64,000 nucleotides of DNA, taken from assembly GCF_004804315.1 (NCBI RefSeq), contig NZ_SRXX01000006.1, forward strand, positions 1 through 64,000. Reading direction: 5' to 3'. Position 1 is the stretch's first letter; each line of letters opens with the position of its first letter. The notes beneath the pieces were generated by a model. The model made no database searches. It had not been told where the DNA came from and saw only the letters and a program-made list of their open reading frames with translations. Both the position numbers and the translations under genes were made by a program. Source of the stretch: Flagellimonas onchidii. Lineage in GTDB: Bacteria; Bacteroidota; Bacteroidia; Flavobacteriales; Flavobacteriaceae. Positions 56,950-64,000 of this stretch are shown piece after piece.

Positions 56950-57707
56950 ACAGAATCAATCAAAAATTACAAGAAGATAAAAAACTGCTTTCCATATACT
57001 TTACGGCAGGGTATCCGAATTTAAATGATACCGTTAAGGTTATCCAAGATTTGGAAAAAAGTGGAGTGGACTTAATTGAAATTGGCCTGCCGTTTAGCGA
57101 TCCTTTGGCCGATGGTCCTACCATACAGGACAGTTCTACAGCTGCCTTAAACAATGGGATGCATACAGAATTGCTTTTTGAGCAACTCAAGGGCATCCGA
57201 AAAACGGTTTCTATTCCTTTGATCATTATGGGTTATTTCAATCCTGTACTGCAATATGGTGTGGAATCCTTCTGTCAAAAGTGTCAGGAGATTGGAATCG
57301 ATGGCATTATTCTACCTGATTTACCTTTGGATGTGTATCAAGAAGAATACGAATCCATTTTCAAAAAATATGGACTGATCAATGTGTTTTTGATTACCCC
57401 GCAAACCAGTGATGACCGCATTAGTGCCATAGATCAAGCCTCGGACGGGTTTATTTACATGGTCAGTTCCGCAAGTACCACTGGAGCAAAAACAGGATTT
57501 GGAGAGATGCAAAAGGCCTACTTCGACCGAATTGCCGCCATGCAGTTGAAAAACCCACAAATTGTAGGTTTTGGAATCAGCAATTCACAAACCTTTAATC
57601 AAGCCACGGAAAAGGCAAAAGGTGCCATCATTGGTTCAGCCTTTATAAAACACCTTAGCCAACATGGAGCAGATAAAATAGCCGATTTTGTTACTGGAAT
57701 TCGCTAA
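56946..57707 (+). CDS. trpA: Tryptophan synthase alpha chain
   Basis: The 253-residue TIM barrel has [11 protein letters not shown], the catalytic Glu of [19 protein letters not shown] and Asp of [13 protein letters not shown]. It cleaves indole glycerol phosphate and passes indole to TrpB. It is the last trp gene; no terminator is visible before the M20 peptidase gene 29 bases on. Confidence 0.97.
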   Translation: MNRINQKLQEDKKLLSIYFTAGYPNLNDTVKVIQDLEKSGVDLIEIGLPFSDPLADGPTIQDSSTAALNNGMHTELLFEQLKGIRKTVSIPLIIMGYFNPVLQYGVESFCQKCQEIGIDGIILPDLPLDVYQEEYESIFKKYGLINVFLITPQTSDDRISAIDQASDGFIYMVSSASTTGAKTGFGEMQKAYFDRIAAMQLKNPQIVGFGISNSQTFNQATEKAKGAIIGSAFIKHLSQHGADKIADFVTGIR

Positions 57708-57736
57708 ATTCGATTCTGTAACAAACGCTGTCCACA

Positions 57737-59233
57737 ATGAAAAAATTAGTAGCCTTATGGCTGTTGGTTGCTTCTTTTGCAACCTTCGGCCAGGATTCCG
57801 TCGCCGTTAAATCGCAAGTAGCCAAAGCCATTGAAGAATTAAGGGATTTTATATCGATACCAAACGACGCCCTTAATGCAGATGACATTGATGCCAATAT
57901 TCTTTGGTTGAAACGAAAGTTTGGGGAGCGTGGATTCAACACCGCAGTATTGGAAACGGAAAATCTTCCACTCTTTTTTGCTGCGTTGCCCATGGAGGAT
58001 TCTAAACCCACAATGCTTATTTATATGCATTTTGACGGACAGTCTGTGGATCCTTCTAAATGGAATCAACCCAATCCCTACCAAACTGTATTGAAAGCTC
58101 CCGATGGAGATGGTTTCAAAACGATTTCTTTTGATGCATTGGAGGATGACATAAACTATAATTGGAGATTGTTTGGGCGTTCTACTTCAGATGATAAGGG
58201 GCCTATTGTTATGCTCCTCAATGCCTTAGATCTATTGAAAAAGGACGGTAAGGAAATTCCATTTAACATTAAAGTTATTTTAGATGGTGAAGAAGAAAAG
58301 AGCAGTAAACCATTACCAAAAGCAGTAAAACAATATCGTGAATTGCTTCAAGCAGATTTTTTAGTGATTGCAGATGGACCTGTACACCCATCTGAAAATC
58401 CAACGGTTGTATATGGTTGCAGAGGAATCACAACCCTGACATTGACCACATATGGACCGATTAAACCTCAGCATAGTGGCCATTATGGGAATTATGCTCC
58501 AAATCCAGGATTTCAACTGGCCCAACTTTTGGCTACCATGAAAGATACAGATGGAAAAGTCATTATTCCGGGATATTATGATGGAATATCGTTTAACGAG
58601 TCCATATCTGAAGTCCTCAAAAGTGTTCCCGATAGTGACCAGGCCATTGCCGAGAAACTACAATTTAAGTCAGCCGAAAAGGTGGGTGATTTTTATCAGA
58701 AGGCTTTACAATATCCTTCCCTAAATATAAGAGGTCTCGGTTCTGGGTGGATTGGTCCGAAAAGAAGAACGATTATTCCTGAAAGTGCAACTGCAGAGCT
58801 TGATCTACGTTTGGTTCCGGAAAGCGATGGTTCACGTTTGAAACAATTGGTCAAAAACCACATTTCAAAACAAGGTTATCATGTTTTGGACCATGTTCCT
58901 TCCAAAGAGGAGCGCATGTCCTTTGACAAAATAGTGACCATAGAAGAAGGCAGTGTTACAGATGCCTTTCGAACCGATTTGGATAATGCCTATGGCAAAT
59001 TCTTAATCGAGACGCTACAGTCTTCTTTCAACAAGGATGTTGTGCGAATTCGAATTATGGGAGGTACCGTTCCTATTTCACCATTCATTAATGAATTAAA
59101 AATCCCAGCCTTTATTGTTCCTATGGTGAATCCAGACAATAACCAGCATAGTCCTAACGAGAATATTAAGATTGGGCAGTTGGCTTATGGAATCAAAGCG
59201 CTTTACAGCATTTTGAGCACTAATATCCCTTAA
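57737..59233 (+). CDS. Exported M20-family metallopeptidase
   Basis: The 498-residue protein has a signal peptide (about 1-18, ATFG/Q) and a di-zinc M20 core. Metal or catalytic residues are in YMHFDGQS (about 97), GRSTSDDKGP (about 150), LDGEEEKSS (about 188-190), IADGP, and NQHSPNENI near the C-terminus. A lid domain carries GHYGNYAPNP. It probably cleaves short peptides in the periplasm. It starts 29 bases after trpA and may be transcribed with the trp operon. Confidence 0.9.
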   Translation: MKKLVALWLLVASFATFGQDSVAVKSQVAKAIEELRDFISIPNDALNADDIDANILWLKRKFGERGFNTAVLETENLPLFFAALPMEDSKPTMLIYMHFDGQSVDPSKWNQPNPYQTVLKAPDGDGFKTISFDALEDDINYNWRLFGRSTSDDKGPIVMLLNALDLLKKDGKEIPFNIKVILDGEEEKSSKPLPKAVKQYRELLQADFLVIADGPVHPSENPTVVYGCRGITTLTLTTYGPIKPQHSGHYGNYAPNPGFQLAQLLATMKDTDGKVIIPGYYDGISFNESISEVLKSVPDSDQAIAEKLQFKSAEKVGDFYQKALQYPSLNIRGLGSGWIGPKRRTIIPESATAELDLRLVPESDGSRLKQLVKNHISKQGYHVLDHVPSKEERMSFDKIVTIEEGSVTDAFRTDLDNAYGKFLIETLQSSFNKDVVRIRIMGGTVPISPFINELKIPAFIVPMVNPDNNQHSPNENIKIGQLAYGIKALYSILSTNIP

Positions 59234-59313
59234 CCATATTGTTTTCACCTTTTGACCAAATTATTCTTTATTTCTAGGAAGATTTATACTACTTTACACT
59301 TTCAAATCAACCT

Positions 59314-59664
59314 ATGCGAAAACACCTCTCGATTGCACTCTTTTCACTGTTTTTAACCAGCGCCTGTAGTCCTAAGATTTCTTCCGCAATTATTAAAGAT
59401 TATGATGCCTTAAAGTATGATCAAAAAGTAGTTGTACTGGAATTGAACCAAAAGCAACCTGTCAACGCAGAAGTGCTTGGCCATGTAAAAATCAGAGACA
59501 CTGGATTTAGTACCAAATGCAATTATGACATTGTATTGGATAAAGCAAAGCTAGAAGCGCGACGGGTTGGCGGCAATACCATAAAAATCACAAAACACAA
59601 GAAGCCAGATTTATGGAGTACCTGCCATAGACTAGATGTCACAATCTTAAAAATTGATTCCTGA
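59314..59664 (+). CDS. Small lipoprotein, function unknown
   Basis: The 116-residue protein has lipobox TSA/C (Cys18, FLTSACSPK). The mature part has VVVLELNQKQPVNAEVLGHVKIRDTGFSTKCNYD, a pattern seen in small Bacteroidetes envelope proteins, and three cysteines that could form a disulfide. It lies 4 bases upstream of a barrel-protein gene, so the two are probably made together. Confidence 0.78.
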   Translation: MRKHLSIALFSLFLTSACSPKISSAIIKDYDALKYDQKVVVLELNQKQPVNAEVLGHVKIRDTGFSTKCNYDIVLDKAKLEARRVGGNTIKITKHKKPDLWSTCHRLDVTILKIDS

Positions 59665-59668
59665 AAAT

Positions 59669-60550
59669 ATGATTAAAAAAATACCTGTCGTTCTAACATT
59701 CACTCTTTTTTTAACCCAGATAGTTTTGGCTCAAGATTTAATTGTGACCAAGCAGAACGACTCCATTCATTGTAAAATAACCAAGTTGAAAAAGGGCTAT
59801 ATTCATTTTGTTTTTCAAAAGGACAATGAATATTTAAGCACTTTGATCCCCGTTGCGGAGACCGCATCATATCAGTATAATTTCGACAAGAATAATCCCA
59901 TTCCAAAAGATAGTCTTCCATGGGTTGTGGATTATCCAAAACTTAGGATTGCCGTCAGCGGAGGTTTTAGTTATGACCCAAGTAAGTTTACCAACAGTAT
60001 TACCAATGACTTCAGTGACTATTATAATGAATTAAGGTCGGGCTACCACTTAGAAAGTAGTATTAGTCACTTTTTGGATGAAAAAGTCGGACTAGGAATA
60101 AAGTATAGCTTTTTTAAAACAACCAACAGCTTAAATGGGGTTGTTTTTGTGGATAGAAATGGAAACAATCTGACCGGTACGCTTGCGGACAACATTTCCG
60201 TATCGTTTGTAGGACCACAATTCTTGCTAAGATTGACCAACCGTACAGGGAAAAATGCCTTTCTGATTAATTCTGCAATTGGCTATTTATCTTATAAAAA
60301 TAATCAACTATTGGTTGACCCGGTGAAATTAAGTGGCAGCACGGTAGGGTTTGTTTCAGAAATCGGATATGATATTGGGATTGCTGAAAATTTGGCTCTC
60401 GGCGTTCAGGTAGGACTAACGGCAAGTAACATTAGAAAAATTACCATTGAGAGTGGTTCAATTACCGAAAAAGTTAAGCTTCCAAAAAATGAAAGACCGC
60501 AAGGCAGTGGTAGAATTGACTTTTCACTGGGGCTGAGGTATAATCTCTAG
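59669..60550 (+). CDS. Outer-membrane beta-barrel protein, function unknown
   Basis: I choose the ATG at 59669 (293 residues). A signal peptide (about 1-21, QIVLAQ) is followed by a small domain (LIVTKQNDSIHCKITKLKKGYIHF, about 22-75) and a barrel of alternating strands from about 95 to the end, closing with the aromatic-rich FSLGLRYNL. It probably sits in the outer membrane beside the upstream lipoprotein. No transport or enzyme motif is seen. Confidence 0.78.
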   Translation: MIKKIPVVLTFTLFLTQIVLAQDLIVTKQNDSIHCKITKLKKGYIHFVFQKDNEYLSTLIPVAETASYQYNFDKNNPIPKDSLPWVVDYPKLRIAVSGGFSYDPSKFTNSITNDFSDYYNELRSGYHLESSISHFLDEKVGLGIKYSFFKTTNSLNGVVFVDRNGNNLTGTLADNISVSFVGPQFLLRLTNRTGKNAFLINSAIGYLSYKNNQLLVDPVKLSGSTVGFVSEIGYDIGIAENLALGVQVGLTASNIRKITIESGSITEKVKLPKNERPQGSGRIDFSLGLRYNL

Positions 60551-60688
60551 TGTACAGTTCGAAAACCAAAAAACAAAAATGTATGCATAGTCAAAATACA
60601 GTTTAACCACATATTTAACCTACTGATTTTCAGATAAATTCATCAAAAACAGAATTTCATCATATAAATTAAGCAGTACAACCTAATT

Positions 60689-60743
60689 TTTGACAGATAA
60701 TAACGTAGTGAGTGTAACTTTAAAATACCCAAATCACTCACTA
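60689..60743 (+). promoter_or_regulatory. Promoter and inverted repeat of the receiver-protein gene
   Basis: TTTG (60689-60692), 22 bases and TAACTTTA (60715-60722) form a near-consensus promoter. TAGTGAGTG (60706-60714) and CACTCACTA (60735-60743) are perfect 9-base inverted arms that bracket the -7 box; the right arm ends on the A of the ATG. The left arm lies upstream of the expected transcription start, so this is more likely a DNA operator than an RNA hairpin. Confidence 0.65.
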
Positions 60744-61165
60744 TGAAGTATTCTGCACTGGTTATCGACGACTCTTCCATACAGCGATTAGCAACCTCAA
60801 TTCTGATTAAAAATCATCCCGATTTGGAATTGGTTGGTTCATATGGAAGCCCGTATAAAGGAATCAAGGCTATTTATGACCATAAGGTAGATATGGTTTT
60901 TCTGGATGTTTTAATGGACAAGGTCAATGCTTTTGAGTTACTGGAAAGTATCGAGATCAACACCGCAATCATTATGAATTCAACATGGGCCGCTTATGCA
61001 AAAAAGGCGTTTGACTATGGCATCAATGATTTCTTGATGAAACCTATGCGCAAAACAAGGTTTGAACGGGCGGTATCCAAAATCATACACGAAATTGAGG
61101 TAAAACGGATAAAACCAGTTAAAACCTATACCGTTTTAAAGCGATTTTCAAGTTTCAAAAACTAG
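60743..61165 (+). CDS. Orphan receiver-domain response regulator
   Basis: The 140-residue protein is a receiver domain: Asp9 and Asp10 (VIDDSS), phospho-acceptor Asp55 (VFLDVLMD), Ser80 (IIMNST) and Lys100-Pro101 (FLMKPM). The sequence resembles LytTR-type regulators but ends at a basic tail (VKRIKPVKTYTVLKRF) with no output domain. No kinase gene is nearby. It may be a stand-alone phosphorelay protein, or a LytTR regulator that lost its DNA-binding half. Confidence 0.88.
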   Translation: MKYSALVIDDSSIQRLATSILIKNHPDLELVGSYGSPYKGIKAIYDHKVDMVFLDVLMDKVNAFELLESIEINTAIIMNSTWAAYAKKAFDYGINDFLMKPMRKTRFERAVSKIIHEIEVKRIKPVKTYTVLKRFSSFKN

Positions 61166-61858
61166 CTATTCAAAAAACTTTCGGTACTGCATTACCCTAA
61201 AATCAAAAGTGTTGAAATTGGGGTTGGCTGTCTTTAAATCCTTATAGGTTTGAAGGCTGCCCACCGCACGATTTGCAGCACCTGAAGGCGCCGTAAGAGA
61301 AACGGCAGTAATTGTTCTAAACTTCTCGACTCCGTTCGAAGTAAAAGGAAGATCAAGTTTATGAATTCTTGGTACTTCATTATTGACCAAGTCCAACTTT
61401 AATCCACGTTCCTTTAGTTGTCTTCTGAAAAAATATTCCGGTCCATTTTTGCTGTTGCCTCCCATAAAAAGAACAGTTTGGATATTTGGGTACTCTTGGA
61501 GGTATCCCACCAAGTCTCGAAGCTTTACATTTAGCATCCCAAGGTCGGATGCATCTACCTTCTGACGTTCCGCACTTGCAACAATATCACAAACTCCAAT
61601 TTTTTGTGCTATCAAAAAGCCCTTACGTTGGTTCGCAGCTTCTGTTGTGGTCTCATATTTTAGGTCCAGCCCAAAAATCTCGTTCAAAATGGGCCAAAGC
61701 ATCCCGTTCCGACTACCATAACAAAAGTCCACATCGTCGTGCTTAAGCTCTCCTGTTGTAAATCGAGGTGGAGGCAAAGTGCCAACAATCAGCTTGGTTG
61801 CTTCCGGAAACAGGAACGGCTCATAAGGGTGGGTATGCAGAAAGGGTTTTGAATTCAA
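61166..61858 (-). CDS. Uracil-DNA-glycosylase-superfamily protein (HDG/MUG-like)
   Basis: The best start is a TTG at 61858 (230 residues), since no ATG precedes the conserved part. LIVGTLPPPR (about 24-33) fits the N-terminal active-site loop of the superfamily, and DFCYGSRNGMLWPIL (about 45-59) resembles the YYGHPRN..FWP motif of deoxyinosine glycosylases. The C-terminal SLTAPSGAANRA fits the DNA-intercalating loop. Base-excision repair is inferred. Its stop codon abuts that of the converging receiver gene with no spacer. Confidence 0.75.
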   Translation of the reverse strand: MNSKPFLHTHPYEPFLFPEATKLIVGTLPPPRFTTGELKHDDVDFCYGSRNGMLWPILNEIFGLDLKYETTTEAANQRKGFLIAQKIGVCDIVASAERQKVDASDLGMLNVKLRDLVGYLQEYPNIQTVLFMGGNSKNGPEYFFRRQLKERGLKLDLVNNEVPRIHKLDLPFTSNGVEKFRTITAVSLTAPSGAANRAVGSLQTYKDLKTANPNFNTFDFRVMQYRKFFE

Positions 61859-61896
61859 AGCTTCAAATTTGATTCGAATTCAAAAATATATAATTC

Positions 61897-64000
61897 TTAT
61901 GCCGAATTCCTACTTGCATTAATATTACCATATAAAGATCGGGTCACAATCTTTTCATAGACATCCTTATACTCAGAATTCTTAGTTATATGATAAAGTG
62001 CATTCTGTTGGATCACTAACAGTGGAAGCACTATTTTTTCCCTAATCTTTACCGATTCACGGGAAACCTCTTCATCCTCCATTAAAATTTTGAGTCCAGA
62101 TATTTGAAGGAGCATTTTCTTGGACAACAAAAATTCTTCATGCAATATATTCCAAAATTCTCCAAATTCTTTATCCTCCTTCATATAACTGGTCAAATCA
62201 AAATTGGTCTTGGCCAATGACATCATACTATTGTGCATCAACGCTCTAAAGAAGGGAACTTCCTTATACAGTTTCTTTATTTGGGTCAACTTACCATCAT
62301 CTTTCAATTTCTGGATGGCTGTTCCTATTCCAAAATAGCCTGGTACGTTTTGTTTAAGTTGACTCCAGGAACCCACAAAAGATATAGCCCTCAAATCTGA
62401 AAGCTCCAATTGCTTTTTATTGCCACGTTTACCTGGTCGGCTGCCAATATTGGCCTTAGTATAGTATTTTAGGGTACTTCTGTGTTCCAAGTAAGGAATA
62501 AACTTGTCATGCTGCTTTAATGCATCATATTTGGCAAAACTAAGTTCGGAAAGCTCCTCTATTAATTTACGCTGCTCCGTTGAAATCACATGTTCTTTTC
62601 CATAAAGATTATTACTCAATCCAGCCGTCAACAACTGTTCCGAGTTGTGCATAAACTGCTCTTTAGTACCATAGGTACTGGTAATGGTCTGACCCTGAAT
62701 AGTCAGCTGTATTTCGTGATTGGCAACATCTTTGGTCTGGGCTGCGTAAAAACGATGCGTTTTCCCACCTCCACGTGCTGGCGGTCCTCCACGACCATCA
62801 AAGAAAATAGCTCGAATCTCATTTTTCTTGCACACTTTGCTCAAGGTTTCCTTGGTTTTTAAGATTGACCAATTCGCTTTTAGATAGCCTCCATCTTTTG
62901 TACCGTCCGAAAAGCCCAACATTATGGTATGTGTGTTATTTCTTCTCTCTAAATGCTGGCGATATTGCGGTGTATCGAACAAAGTTTGCATGACTCCTTC
63001 AGCTTCCTCCATCCCTTTCATTGTCTCGAACAACGGAATGATATCAAAAGTAATCTCATCTTCTTTCCATCCACACCACCTAAACAGGGCAAAAACAAAC
63101 AGAACTGAGTAAATATCCTCTGAGTTACTGATAATATATCTGTTACAGCCATCTTCACCATTGTTCTGCTGAATTTGTTTTAGCTGACCTATATTGGTAA
63201 TAGTATCCTTCACAATATCCTCTTCAAAATCGTTAGGATTCAATTGCAAATCTCTCTTTAATAACCACTTCTGTAATTCTGCATCCGAAAGTTCATCTAA
63301 ACTCTCCTTAATGGCGCCTTGTTGTTTAAGTATGGATTCAACAGCCAGTACATGCTTGCTATGATCTTGACGTATGTCCAAGCTTGCAAAATGTGTTCTG
63401 AAAATTCGAACCTTATTAATAAGCATATCCAATTGTTCCAAATACAGGCCATGGTATTTATCTTCCAATTTTTCCCGAATTTGTGTCAAGCTTTCAATGA
63501 TTTCTTGGTACGAAATAACTGCCTTGGCATCGAACATGGCCTTATAGAGCTTATTGCTTAGTTCATTAAGACCCTCTTGTGTATCCTTAAACGTCAGCTT
63601 TTTGCGAAGTGATTTCAGTTCGTTATAGTAGCATTTCATAAGCGTAAGCCGAAGCTCATCTGCCACCTGCTGGGTAATCTTTGCAGTTACAAATGGGTTA
63701 CCATCCCTATCTCCTCCTGGCCAAAATCCAAGCTTGATAATATTGTAATTATCGAACTCCTCATTATAGATATTACTCTTTATATACTGGAATACTTCTC
63801 CAACAGCATCATAATAAGTGTTTCGAAGAATATAAATAATGTTTTTTGCTTCATCTAACGGAGTGGGCTTTTTGGCATTTACTAAGGAAGTGAGTCCCAA
63901 CTGCTGCAACGTTAAATCAATGTCGTCCACTTCATTCTCATCAATCATGTTTCGCAATTCCGAAATAATATTGAGAACCGACGGGGTATAAAATTGTGTC
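61897..64000 (-). CDS. ppc: Phosphoenolpyruvate carboxylase (5' end outside window)
   Basis: The frame is open through the window edge; about 700 residues are visible and roughly the first 150, with the catalytic histidine region, are missing. GGDRDGNPFVTAK, LDIRQDHSKH, GFSDGTKDGGYLKANW and the glycine-rich FDGRGGPPARGGGKTHRF loop are intact. The C-terminus reads INASRNSA where many homologs end RNTG. It fixes bicarbonate on PEP to make oxaloacetate. The glycosylase gene follows 38 bases downstream. Confidence 0.95.
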   Translation of the reverse strand, partial: TQFYTPSVLNIISELRNMIDENEVDDIDLTLQQLGLTSLVNAKKPTPLDEAKNIIYILRNTYYDAVGEVFQYIKSNIYNEEFDNYNIIKLGFWPGGDRDGNPFVTAKITQQVADELRLTLMKCYYNELKSLRKKLTFKDTQEGLNELSNKLYKAMFDAKAVISYQEIIESLTQIREKLEDKYHGLYLEQLDMLINKVRIFRTHFASLDIRQDHSKHVLAVESILKQQGAIKESLDELSDAELQKWLLKRDLQLNPNDFEEDIVKDTITNIGQLKQIQQNNGEDGCNRYIISNSEDIYSVLFVFALFRWCGWKEDEITFDIIPLFETMKGMEEAEGVMQTLFDTPQYRQHLERRNNTHTIMLGFSDGTKDGGYLKANWSILKTKETLSKVCKKNEIRAIFFDGRGGPPARGGGKTHRFYAAQTKDVANHEIQLTIQGQTITSTYGTKEQFMHNSEQLLTAGLSNNLYGKEHVISTEQRKLIEELSELSFAKYDALKQHDKFIPYLEHRSTLKYYTKANIGSRPGKRGNKKQLELSDLRAISFVGSWSQLKQNVPGYFGIGTAIQKLKDDGKLTQIKKLYKEVPFFRALMHNSMMSLAKTNFDLTSYMKEDKEFGEFWNILHEEFLLSKKMLLQISGLKILMEDEEVSRESVKIREKIVLPLLVIQQNALYHITKNSEYKDVYEKIVTRSLYGNINASRNSA

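Overview
The window comes from a member of the Bacteroidetes, almost certainly a marine-type Flavobacteriaceae. The signs are a PorP/SprF protein with a type-B gliding-motility C-terminal domain (type IX secretion), a SusC/SusD pair, promoters of the TTTG...TAnnTTTG type, an almost complete lack of Shine-Dalgarno sequences, and about 40% GC coding DNA. I cannot fix the genus from the sequence alone.

Layout. (1) 1-14270, minus strand: a cell-surface block. It holds a partial repeat-rich secreted protein, two large multidomain secreted proteins that share a promoter element and a C-terminal tail, and an operon encoding a giant calcium-binding adhesin, a PorP/SprF-like barrel and an OmpA/PorE-like lipoprotein-type protein. 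(2) 14657-17147: prfC, a small membrane protein and a DUF3467 protein. (3) 17309-30494, minus strand: the core expression cluster, transcribed tRNA-Thr, Tyr, Gly, Thr, tuf, tRNA-Trp, secE, nusG, rplK, rplA, rplJ, rplL, rpoB, rpoC. (4) 30596-38485, minus strand: hpf, xerC, rpsU, an acyl-CoA dehydrogenase, a helix-hairpin-helix protein, an alanine/sodium symporter, a K+ channel with RCK domains, a PspC protein and a DUF2851 protein. (5) 38748-44740: an M14 carboxypeptidase followed by SusC and SusD, which looks like a peptide-uptake locus. (6) 44770-48679: a divergent thiol/redox block (DinB-like, rhodanese, redoxin, TlpA against MarR, nitroreductase, YceI). (7) 48989-50761: a lipoprotein with Big_2 domains and a propeller-like repeat region. 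(8) 50837-57707: a complete trp operon (leader peptide, attenuator, trpEGDCFBA) with a small four-helix-bundle gene lodged between trpG and trpD. (9) 57737-64000: an M20 peptidase, two small envelope proteins, an orphan receiver protein, a uracil-DNA-glycosylase-superfamily protein and a partial PEP carboxylase.

How the genes work together. The left block makes and presents large secreted proteins. The middle block is the translation/transcription core; its rpsU gene has an exceptionally strong Shine-Dalgarno sequence, as expected where bS21 masks the anti-Shine-Dalgarno. The right half is amino-acid economy (peptide uptake, tryptophan synthesis under attenuation) and redox housekeeping.

The most unusual items are: the paired surface proteins at 1830-7138 (identical 17-base upstream element at identical spacing, and a conserved C-terminal tail kept at protein but not DNA level); the GC-rich near-identical tandem repeats in two surface proteins; the four-helix-bundle insertion flanked by 14-base inverted repeats inside the trp operon; and the Trp-Trp-Trp leader peptide with a terminator/antiterminator, which appears to start almost at the transcription start.
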